Assembly (NCBI GenBank): GCA_964017155.1
Contig: OZ024854.1
Span: forward strand, 17,750,055 to 17,814,054
Length of the DNA stretch: 64,000 bases
Direction of reading: 5' to 3'
DNA from: Oasisia sp. SBJ-2009
Lineage: Eukaryota; Annelida; Polychaeta; Sabellida; Siboglinidae
Part shown: positions 1-27,256 of the stretch, piece by piece
Layout: each line of letters starts with the position of its first letter
How positions within the stretch are numbered: the stretch's first letter is position 1
The notes under the pieces: generated by a model
Told to the model about the DNA's origin: nothing
Database searches by the model: none
The model's input: only the letters and a program-made list of their open reading frames with translations
Program-made: the position numbers and the translations under genes

Positions 1-863
1 GTATATCAACCAGCATCTATCAATGTTAACGTTTTCGTAGCCACATAAACACGATTTCATTTGATGAGTATTTCTATCAACGCGTGTAAGCATCGAACGG
101 CAATACAGTAACAAACCACTGTTCTATATCAAGGTGCGAGGATACACTATCAAAACCACCGACACCTTATTCGTTTAGTAACAACCCAAAAGGAAAATCA
201 CGAGTAGTTCCTCGTTCAACGCCACGGTCAAGACAACGAATGCTGTTCACTCTATCTCGGTCGCTTCTCAACCCGCCTCCCGGACCATCACTCTCCTCTC
301 GGCCTCCTGTATCGGCGGCTCGAGACCGCCTCGCCGTCTAAGCTACTCCTTTGTTCGCTCGGTTTCACCGGGATTATGACAGGTTGCTAATGCGCTCGGA
401 GACTCGAGGTCTGCGCGCGCCAGAACGAGTTTGGACGCTAAGAGCCGGGGAGATTGAGCGCGTGGACCGAGGCCCAGGTGGATTTGGTCGCGCGGGTTCC
501 CGGCGCGCCGCCGTGTGGCCCGGGCGATGAAGACAGATGACGCGACGGCCACAGTGACATAAGCCGACGGTCGACGATCTTCGGGGATATGTCGACAATG
601 TAGCTCAACGCCAGGGCCCGGCGGCTGGCTGCCATCGGGTCTGAGAGATCTAAGAGATGCTAGTCCATACGTCCCGCCACATTGGTTTGCGTTGGTAGAC
701 GGTCTTCTTCTTATAGTTCATCAGTGTCTAATTGAGAGACACGCATGCGGCTAGAGTATTGTCGAGTTAGGTTTTCCGTCTCTGTAGTTACAGAGATCAA
801 CAAAGGTTGCACGCCGACGGTCTTATTTCATGAAAGGTGAAACGGAACTGAGGTTTTCTTTTT
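1..863. other. no gene recognised; CpG-rich segment
   Basis: No exon of a known family is visible on either strand. The stretch from about 240 to 640 is GC- and CpG-rich, but its open frames are short, overlap each other on the - strand and show no familiar domain. It could be intron or 5' flank of the SLC6 gene that follows, since the TM1 exon of that gene is not in this window. Confidence 0.4.
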
Positions 864-982
864 CGGGCGGGCGGGCGGGCGGGCGGGCGGGCGGGCGGGC
901 GGGCGGGCGGGCGGGCGGGCGGGCGGGCGGGCGGGCGGGCGGGCGGGCGGGCGGGCGTGCGGGCGGGGGCGGGGTGGCGGGC
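864..982. repeat. (CGGG)n microsatellite
   Basis: A nearly pure tetranucleotide run with GGG tracts separated by single C bases, ending in less regular G-rich sequence. The + strand has strong G-quadruplex potential. The Arg/Gly and Pro/Ala open frames across it are artefacts. Confidence 0.95.
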
Positions 983-1620
983 AAGCGAACGAGCAGGCGG
1001 GTTTATTATAAAGAATGCTATTGTTTTATCATAAAGAATAATAAAGAAGTGTGTCACACCGGACCATTCACAACACGGAACGGAGTTGTCCACAACGGCG
1101 CTAACCATTGTCTGCGACAGGACGTAGACACGAAATAATTATATACCATTTCAACCAGATATAATATATTACGTCCATATTGACGCGACGTATAATTACG
1201 GTGAAACGTATAACGTTACAAATCAACCATCCAGACATCTGTTTCGTACCTTGCCGACAAATAAAAGGTCACCGGGTCGTTAGTACACCGGAAATTGTAC
1301 ACCCTCGCCTAGAGTGGTTTCATGGTTTTCAAACAACAACAGTAAGTGCGACTTCAAGTGTTAGTCGAGAGGTTTCCGCTTTGCTCTTGATACCGGTCTC
1401 GTTCCCCGGCGAGATCTGCGAGACATAATCCCGTCAGACGTTAACATCACTCTAAAAACTTGGCCGCTGTTCAAGTGTTGTGGCAACTAAATCCCTGGAT
1501 ACAATGGCACTTTTCACCCGATCCGATCCAAAGCAACCAAACCAGACTGATTCTGTCGGTCCGTATAACCGACTCACACCGACTACAGTGTGTTAGTGTA
1601 TATTGACTGACGCTGACTGA
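983..1620. other. no gene recognised
   Basis: Unique-looking, CpG-normal sequence with no recognisable exon, transposon or tandem repeat. Degenerate GACTGA/GACTCA words from about 1545 lead into the 37 bp repeat. Confidence 0.35.
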
Positions 1621-1731
1621 TTCGGACTCGTTCGGGATCTGTTGACTCAGTCCTAGAGTCGGACTCGTTCGGGGTATGTTGACTCAGTCCTAGAGTCGGA
1701 CTCGTTCGGAGTCTGTTGACTCAGTCCTAGC
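1619..1731. repeat. 37 bp tandem repeat, three copies, each with an AP-1-type heptamer
   Basis: Three units of 37 bp run head to tail. Each contains GGACTCGTTCGG and then TGACTCA, the consensus AP-1/TRE core, at 1643, 1680 and 1717, exactly one period apart. Regulatory function is inference; the periodicity is directly visible. Confidence 0.85.
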
Positions 1732-1751
1732 GGAACAATGCTCACTCGGCG

Positions 1752-1759
1752 TGACGTCA
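1752..1759. promoter_or_regulatory. CRE octamer TGACGTCA
   Basis: Perfect palindromic cAMP-response element core just after the 37 bp repeat. The same octamer recurs at 2692, 3408, 7307, 19241, 23660 and 29502. No gene start lies beside it, so function is unproven. Confidence 0.35.
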
Positions 1760-1891
1760 AAATCATGTTAACCACACAACTACTATAGGACGAACAAGCA
1801 GTTACATTACGACACTGCTTGAAAACCTTCGACTCCTTCAAACTTATGAACTTACCCCGGTTTCAGTATGACGTGTAGAGACAATAATATA

Positions 1892-2516
<625 letters not shown>

Positions 2517-4239
2517 AGACATGTAGTCATGTATCATCAGTTGATGGGATGATTTCAGCGATAACAATAATAGACAACTTCATATTTACCGTCATCAGCA
2601 TGTTACGCGCGTTGCCAAGTTGCAGCCATTTCATGACAACAGCCAAACCCCATGCAGTGAATCTGCGTGGAGAGCGCCTCGATCACCGTCGTGACGTCAT
2701 TCTTCGTCTAAGATGGAGTAGCGCGTAGTATTCGGATGGCTGGGTGTTAAAAAATATTTTTCTGGTAAACCGCTGGCGTAAAAAAATTGAGTATATGTGG
2801 AAATTGTTACTTTATATTAACTCTATTAGGTGTATGCCACGAAACAGTTAACTTTGTTTTGCCTTTAAAGACACACGGTCTAGTCGTGTTGTCCTATTCT
2901 CGTGCTGTGTAGCGTGCAGTATATAGATGTCTGGTGTAACATCTTGTCTGCCCAAATATGAACGCGCTGAACTGCAGTTTGAACGTTATCTTTTTAATTT
3001 GAATGTTTAGGGCCGAACCACGTTTAAGTTGCCCGATGAAATACAAAGTCGATGATGATTGCATTGTATTCAACAATTAGACATAACAGCTTACATGCAC
3101 CAGACCGCGCAATATCCGGAGGGTAGCAGTGATCGCCATCCACATCTCCCATGCCAATATTTACTCGGTAAAACGAATATAAGTCTCGTGAGAGCTTCTC
3201 ACTGTGTCCATTTTTCCAAGGTGATTAAGCTACTTCTGTTTAAACGAATCATCTAGAGGTATACCTTTGCTCTATGGACGTATGGTGTCCGTTACTTCGG
3301 AGCGATTAATCGTCTTATTGACTTAACACCAGCCCTCCAACGCACATAGACATAGTGGTGGTGCAATGAATAATGCCCTTGTACCGTGTCTTAATAATAT
3401 TTGTTTATGACGTCAAATAGGTAATAACGGGTAATGTCAAGATAAAAGGAAGGTTCGGCTAATAAACGTTAGCGATTGTTATTTCTACGAGAAAAACCCT
3501 GACAATAAAAATAAACTGCCATAATTATGTTACAATATCCCCGTTTTTCTAGGATTAATTTCCAATTATGATGTTTCGAAGGGACATTATTCCTACGTTC
3601 GTGTTCATATAACGATTTTGTTCCAGGTCGTGAAATATGCGTACATAAACCATGACCCACGCCCATCTGAGCAAACATCTTATTCACCGCGAAACCATGC
3701 TTTTCGGCTAGTGCTATTTATCCACCCCGCATTTCCCGGAACGTGGGGTTAATCGCTCGCCATAAAACACCATCGCTGTATTATACGTTAGTTGATGATA
3801 TTTTCGTGGCTAAATTCGATACGGCTTGAGAGAAACTAAAAAACGCCAGATGCCATTTCGCGTCAGTCGCTGTAAAGGTCAGAAAGCGGCGCGGGTCGTT
3901 ACGAGCAGAACATGCATCGTCAGACATCTTGTTTTATGGCGACACTGCAGCATCAGCTGACAATAAAGTCGATAATGATAAACGTTCATCCCAATATAAT
4001 TTGTCGGGGATAGAATTCCATAACACAGCAGTGCATTCAGAACATCCTGTGTAAATACGATTGTTATATACAAACGTACGTTGGCAGGACAGTATGGGGC
4101 TTATAATGATAATGGCTGGTTAGTTTGTATTTTATATCATACTTGCTACTTATGTGTGAACCGTTAATATTACAATATTAACTATTTAACTATACAAATG
4201 TGACTGTTTCTGCACATGTTCATTATAAAAATGTCGTAC
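2517..4239. other. no gene recognised
   Basis: Intergenic or intronic sequence without an identifiable exon. CRE octamers lie at 2692-2699 and 3408-3415. No transposon or long tandem repeat was seen. Confidence 0.35.
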
Positions 4240-4570
4240 AGAGCGCAGTGGCTCAGGGGTACAACTTCGGACTCTCGATTAAGAGGACCTGGTTTCGAAT
4301 CCTGTGCTGCGGTGTTAAAATCTTGAGAACGATTTTTCAATCTACATTGCTCCAGTTCACTCAGCTGTATAAATGAGTGCATGGCTATAGACAGTGGTGG
4401 ATATGTGTACGAACAGCCTTCGCGTATTAATTGTAGCATATGGTTGGATGCTTCCCAGAGAAGCCGAGATGGTGTCTGAGTGAACAGGTCTGTCAGGGAT
4501 GTAAAGTGTAAAGCAGTTTGAGCAGTTCTGAAGACTGGTTACTGCGCTATATAAGAACTTACCTTTTATA
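4240..4570 (+). mobile_element. tRNA-derived SINE, copy 1
   Basis: The head (4241-4312) looks like a degenerate tRNA gene. A box A-like TGGCTCAGGGG is followed about 40 bases later by a box B-like GGTTTCGAATCC, which would be an internal Pol III promoter. The central block 4341-4375 is identical over 35 bases to the copy at 58.8 kb. The 3' end ...GCTATATAAGAACTTACC resembles tails shared with LINE 3' ends. Two-box head plus conserved centre suggests a domain-sharing SINE superfamily (possibly MetaSINE), but that assignment is from memory. Confidence 0.85.
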
Positions 4571-5588
4571 AATAGCACACATCTAACTACTTAGTCATGG
4601 AGTTTGCGTAATTTGATATGTAAAACTGTTCTTCTTAGACCACTTGCACCTCGGGCACCAAACTTTCATGGATAAATCAACTGCTGTCTTTCCGAAATAC
4701 CCCAAACTTCAACATACGTCAACAGTTCCCATTTTGAGCTTAAACTAACTCTACAGCTAACGCTTGACGCAGTCAAATTTGACAAGCACTGGAAACAATG
4801 CATCATTTTTCACGCGTGTTATAGTGATTATGCTAAAGTGCTATACATTGTCTAACATTTGGTAAATATTGCTACCACGAACCGTCACTTTAGGGGAGGG
4901 GCACTGATGATACTAATACAGGCGTAATTTGCTTACTTACATTAGCAAATTATGGTGGCTTAGGTTTATTAAGTAATAGTTAAAAACTCTCTGGGTATGC
5001 GACATTTCACCAACACCACGAGCACCACGCGAGAGGAGACATCGGCCGCCCGTGGGGCGTGAAGCGATACCGCTACAGAGTTGGACACCGCAGACATGGC
5101 GGGACATTTATAAACAGTCATTTTGCAGAAGTCACTGATCCCGTTTTTGTGGGAATCAGCCCGAGAGGACAGGGGCTCTGGAACGTCAAAATGTTTACTT
5201 GACCCACTGCAAGAAGATAACGACTTTAGCTGTCGCCCGTCTGCGGGCTCAAATGGTCTGCCACACACTTCGGATATCTCAGCGGCAGGAAACTACATAA
5301 GCTGAACCCCCGGGGGGTTAGAATATCAACACAGGGTGACACGGGAGAGGCGGGGGCAGTTGTAGAATAGCATTGTAGTCTAGGGGAGACCGAGGCTGCG
5401 CGCATCACGGTGATATTTTACATATAAATGTTGGATTGTTGACCAATGTATAACGATAGCTGATCGTTCCGTGAATGCAACGTGCGAGATACATACAGTT
5501 AAAGTTCCCCGCCACTGCAATCATTCGTCACCATAAATGTTGTCTATGTCGTTATTGGTTTTACTTCGTCATCATTCCTATCTGTCGT
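4571..5588. other. no gene recognised
   Basis: No exon, transposon or tandem repeat identified. The open frames at about 4970-5400 occur on both strands and match no known family. Confidence 0.35.
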
Positions 5589-5643
5589 AGTTGTAGTAGC
5601 CTCAGCAGCAACAACACCATTACCATCACCACCTCCATCATCG

Positions 5644-5696
<53 letters not shown>

Positions 5697-5880
5697 GTCA
5701 TCGTCACCGTCACCACCACCACCACCACAACCCCGAGGAAAACGGCAACAACAAAATGAAGCCACCATCATCGTAATCACCATCATCGTCATCGTTAGCA
5801 GCAGCAGGAACAGCAGCAGAAGCAGCAGCAGCAACAACAAAAACCGTAATCGTATTAATACCAACAATAACAACAACAAC
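5589..5880. repeat. CAT/CAC/CAG trinucleotide-rich tract
   Basis: Interrupted trinucleotide repeats, mainly CAT then CAC, CAG and AAC types, ending about 130 bp before exon I of the transporter. The Asp-rich and Ile-rich frames are artefacts. Confidence 0.9.
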
Positions 5881-6016
5881 GTGGCGTGCGTAACAAAATC
5901 GAAAGAGAAAATCATCGCTACTCGCAGTACCACAGACAATACAACCATCAGCAGCACAACTCACCAGTCACCGCCACACACCAGTCCGTGCCTCACGGTG
6001 ACGTCCTCTGCTCCAG

Positions 6017-22512
<16,496 letters not shown>

Positions 22513-22619
22513 GTACGTACGGGCTTTGAGACTGAATTGAGTGATTGTCACGTTACCACACACGCACGCATGCACTTCCGCGAGCATTCACATACGCAGA
22601 CACGCACGCACCCACAGAC

Positions 22620-22830
22620 ACGCGCCACTAATACAACTAGCATCATCAACATCAGCAGCAGCATTATGCAGCCATAGCATCCCGTGGCTGGGCGAAGGCT
22701 TCAGCATGCTGCTTCGACATCTGCCTATCTTGCGCTGTTCTCTGCCAGATGGTACCCTTCCAGTAGTCGTCTACTTCGTCTCTCCAACGTCTCGGCGGTC
22801 TTCCTCTAGGTCTTTTCCTTTCAACTTGCA
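22620..22830 (-). mobile_element. non-LTR retrotransposon 3' end
   Basis: On the - strand the frame reads RKRPRGRPPRRWRDEVDDYW, KGTIWQRTAQDRQ and ends AEAFAQPRDAMAA-stop at 22664. GRPPxRWRD..W...AxDRxxW is the typical C-terminal end of endonuclease/reverse-transcriptase LINE proteins. It is followed by a short ATG/CTG-rich tail (22625-22660), as at the 3' ends of such elements. Only the last 50 or so residues remain. Confidence 0.85.
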
Positions 22831-25800
22831 TACATGCACAAAATAACACGCGCGCACATACGCCCGCCCGCATATATACAAACAAACAAACGCGCACGCG
22901 CACGCGCACGCGTGTGTATGTGGCAACACACTCTTGGAAAGGGTGTAATTTTGATTCGAGGTAAATCAAACATATGTCATACATAATTACTAACCTAATA
23001 GTGTACTAACAAAAGCGTACTAGACGCGTCCATAATCGAACACAGTAATTAAAAGACGATCTGTTTTGCATTGCAGCGTTGCAAGTTGCTCTTCCGGCCT
23101 GACGTCGACGAACCAATCAAACGACACAGACGACAGGAGATCGTACCTCTGTAAAGTGTACCGCAGATTGACAGCATTATAGTCTGGCCAAGAATGGCTT
23201 AAATGGGTATACAATGCGGGATATGTTAGTCCGCTTCTTGTACACAGCAGCTGATTTGTACAGTCGTTAGAAAGTCACTTCCGGTGAACGGGTGAAGGTC
23301 GTGAAGTGACGTATTTGTACAATAGAAACATGCCACGTCACATACATGACCGTAAATATTATTTGCGTAAATCGACACATACACGTTTTTTTCGAAGTTG
23401 GTATTGTAAATTATCAGCAGACAGAAATATACAATACCCTGCAAATTCACTACACAATCTTCATAATATGGTTTCAAGCCTTATCCAGCCAATACACTAA
23501 TATAGGTAAATAATACAGTACAAAATGTATCGTTAAACGTTTCGAACAGCATTTCAGATTTATGTAGCACTGAACAAACAAAAAACTAATGAGTGAAAAC
23601 AAAATGTATCTATCCACCCATGAACCCACTTGAATGCTAATCAAGGGATGCAGCGGAAATGACGTCATAATGGGAACGACGGTTTGACCGATGTGTATAT
23701 AGTATAAACAACGCACCGAAAATAGAAACATGTTGTTATGCTTCTAGTTGTTATTTTGTATTATCACTAACGGAGATACGAGGTATTTCTGAGAGCGGTG
23801 CTCAAATCGACTTCCAGTTATTCGACCAGTCGGTCATGTGCACAGACAGAATAGTCGTTAGTGTAGACGGTACTCGCTAGGGGTTGTCGTGGAGAATTTG
23901 CACTTTCGGCGTACTGTGTAAAACCGACCTACTGTTCTTATACTACTGTTCCTATACCCGACCTCGGAACCAGTCTAGTGGTAGTTTATTTAAGTTAACC
24001 GCATAGTTAATTAATCATTATAATCGCTATTACATATTTGTAGGTAACAACATAAAGTAGGACTTTCCGAGAAACTTAGTGCTGTTTTGTCGGCGCATTC
24101 TCTGGTTGGTTTAATTACTTCCGGTAGACGCTTCGTAAAATGAATTCAGTTCAGTTCGACTGCGTAGAAAGTCTGGCTGTGAATAATAATAATTATTCAA
24201 TCACCGACATATCAACGTTGATCGCTGAATGGTTTAGTTTTTGCTTTTTTATATCGTGTTTTTGATAGTATATAAAATGGGCAAATTTACTCAGCATTGT
24301 GTATATAATTCTTCTTCTTTTATACATTATTATACTGACCACGTGCCAAACCGCTAGTGTTCACATTGACCGTAACAATACGTTGCATTCACATGATGCT
24401 GCGGACATAAGTTTAACAATACGATTATGTGCTGAATATACTGTTTTGGTGACAGACACACAGAGTAGGCGGCCAAAACAAATTTACGCCCGTACTGATC
24501 AGGTGGCGACCCCAATGTGTTTCAGTTGTCACTGACACTTTGATTAATTTCTGAGAAAAAAATTACATCATCACATGATTTATTATATATTTCATTTCTA
24601 ACTTCTTCCGAGAACTGTTTCTATTTTTTTAGAATACCTAAACTAATTTTGGGCAGTGTCGCATGGATTACAAATATAACTTCATCTGTATCTGATATCA
24701 CGCATTTAGTGTATTGAATATGATGCAAATAGCGATTAAGCAGATCCTCACGCGATTTATATAGTTTGTTTAACAGTTACCAAACCGCATTCAAAGCATG
24801 TTGTTCACACTACACTGGGTGTGTAGGTGAGCTTCAAGAAAAAGTATGGAACCATTGTGAATAGCTCGGTTTTTTTTTACATCAACTTTGCGATATTTCG
24901 TATTTACCGTCTGTTGCAACATTATGAAGTTTGAACCTAACGTTAGCATGTACTTCCTAAAACAATGCTAACAAGAACCTAGCTTTCGTTTGGCTTTCAG
25001 GAATAAAATATCCTGACATGATCGGTGTGCTCCGTTGGCCTGTCCTCGAAGAAATTTTTATTAACTTTGCTACGTCGTATACATACGTGTACGTACAGAA
25101 ATATATCGTAGCATAGAATTAGGAAATTTAACTACACTCGGTGGCGACGTTGAAAATGTGTACAGAATTTTAGATAGACCATTACTCTTGCGTGTAGACA
25201 TTTCTTATATCATTATACTATAATCACTATTGTCATTGTACGTAAAAACGCTATGAAAGAATAGTAGCGTTTGTGACAACTGTCAAAATAAATCCAGTTA
25301 TAATACCATTAATGTTGTTGTACTTTTTGGTATAGTTTCTGTTTAAACACATGGATTAAATTGTTCCCGTGGATTTTGACAAACGTTTACTTGTTAATTG
25401 ACGTTCTTGTCTAAGTAGTCTTGCGTTGCTTACGAGAGTTGCAGATAGAAATCACCAGGCAAGAAAATGGACAGAGGTGAGAGGCATATACAAAATGATG
25501 ATCGCACGCACGCACACGCACGCACGGACATGCATGCACACGCACAAATTTAAAAACCGGAGGAAGAAAGTTGTAATTGCTGCGAGTGCATGTCAGTGAG
25601 GTTTGTCAAGCCACCAACATGGATGCCAAACACGTGGTGTTGTTATTAAGTGGGATATATTGCCTAAATTCTTGCTACAGTTTGTTAATCATGTTATGAT
25701 AGAAACATACCGCGGGACGGGTTGAATATACAGTAGGGTCTACTTATTTTTGTTACGACAACGTTAGCTAAGTGAATGTTAACGCCATCGCATTTTTTTA

Positions 25801-26469
25801 AATTGAGGATTCTAATATTATGTTTCGTAATTATAAGAATTTTGGTTCAGGATACGAAATCATGTTGAGAAATGCAAAACGTTCCAAGACAAACAGTGGC
25901 GCCACATTGCGGAATCACGGTAATGTAGGCTAAGCTTCCGCTGGCGAGATCGCAATGACAGTGGCGCCGACACACGGAAATAGGTGGCGGTATAATACGA
26001 GTTCAACATTACTTTAAAATGAAAATACAGTGTACAACACAGCACTAGGATATACCCCCGGCGTAACACAAATTAATTTTATTACCATCGTCCGATTTCA
26101 CATATACATACCACTACCGCAACGCTAGTGCCTTTGCTAAGACGTTAAACAACATTGTCAAATTACTGTAAACATGAAATACTCGTTCACCATTTTAACA
26201 GAAAACAACAACTGTTGCAAGTAAGTGTAGTGTTTTGAGAAGAGTACAACTGAATATGTTAGTAACATTGTATTATGCAAAACACATGCATTAGCAGAGC
26301 ATAGCATTATAGCCGGTAACACAAAACTAACTTCCTGGAAAGGAATACTAAATCATACCTTTACCACTGGGTTTCGTATTATTCTGTCAAACCGATCAAA
26401 AGTAACATTTTAGTGCATTTTGTTTTCATAAACAAAGTTGAGGTGGTATGAGAACACAAAAGAGTGAAT
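22831..26469. other. no gene recognised; 3' flank or terminal intron of the transporter gene
   Basis: CpG-normal, AT-rich sequence with no identifiable exon, transposon or long repeat. A CRE octamer lies at 23660-23667 and a short CACG-rich run at about 25503-25545. The transporter C-tail exon may lie here or in the sequence beyond. Confidence 0.4.
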
Positions 26470-26475
26470 TTTAAT
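26470..26475 (-). terminator. candidate polyadenylation signal for PIERCE1
   Basis: On the - strand this reads ATTAAA, about 145 bases downstream of the PIERCE1 stop codon. No better AATAAA is seen between the stop and this site. Position makes it plausible; it is not proven. Confidence 0.35.
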
Positions 26476-26618
26476 TCAACATGTGCAATCCATCTCCGAC
26501 ACCACGTGTCTTCCCCAAATTCATAGTTATGGTTGATACAATGACCTGTGGCAGCTGCAATCGCTGGCCTGCCCACTTCTCCGTGCTGTGTGCGATACTG
26601 AAGTCAATGAGTATATCA

Positions 26619-26696
26619 CTAATGGTCAGGCACGATACTCTTGTCCAGTTCACAGTTGAGGGAATGGTTACGATACATGCCACACTTTCCGAGATG
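26619..26696 (-). CDS. PIERCE1 homologue exon 4
   Basis: Acceptor TTGATTTTTTGTAG, phase 0. It encodes HLGKCGMYRNHSLNCELDKS and IVPDH before TAG. GMYRNHSLN...LDKSIV aligns with the C-terminal region of PIERCE1. The stop comes earlier than in vertebrates; possible donors inside the exon (GTATCG, GTGCCT) are weak, so a further exon is unlikely but not excluded. Confidence 0.85.
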   Translation of the reverse strand, partial: HLGKCGMYRNHSLNCELDKSIVPDH

Positions 26697-27222
26697 CTAC
26701 AAAAAATCAACAAGCATATATAAGGATGGAGGTCATGACATATCATTTCACTTTTTATTCTTTAATTTAAATAATAATGCCTATGACTCAGTTACTTTTG
26801 CGAGGGATATTTGAGCAACACACCAGTCAATGAAGACAGTTTTTAATATACAACTTAAGGAGTGAAATCATTAGAAAAAGCAAATTCCGGCTAACGATCT
26901 CATAAGAATCTTAGTGACACGGTCATGTGACCTGTTTTGGGAAACCGTGGAATTCCATCAGGTGGCTGGTCAAATCGAAGGTCATAAAATTCACTTGGAG
27001 ACTTACCCCAGAGAATTCCTGTGTCATGGGGTAGAACTTGGTGGGCATGGTGTGCACTGTTGGTGTCCTCGCGCCGTAGTCTGAGCTCGTTGTACGATAC
27101 ATCGGATGTACAGACCTCTGGGAGTAACCTTGGAACCATTCTGAAAGAAGATTCACTGGGGTACTCTCTCAGCACAGACTAGACAGTAGGGAGTGTGTTG
27201 AAAGACACATGAAACAATATAC

Positions 27223-27256
<34 letters not shown>

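Noticed and set aside
343..635. Overlapping - strand frames in the CpG-rich 5' segment
   Set aside because: Three frames are open at once because GC-rich DNA has few stops; no domain, no splice support.
4241..4312. tRNA gene on the + strand
   Set aside because: The box A and box B words are degenerate, the cloverleaf does not close, and the sequence continues into a SINE body repeated elsewhere. The same applies to 58783-58855.
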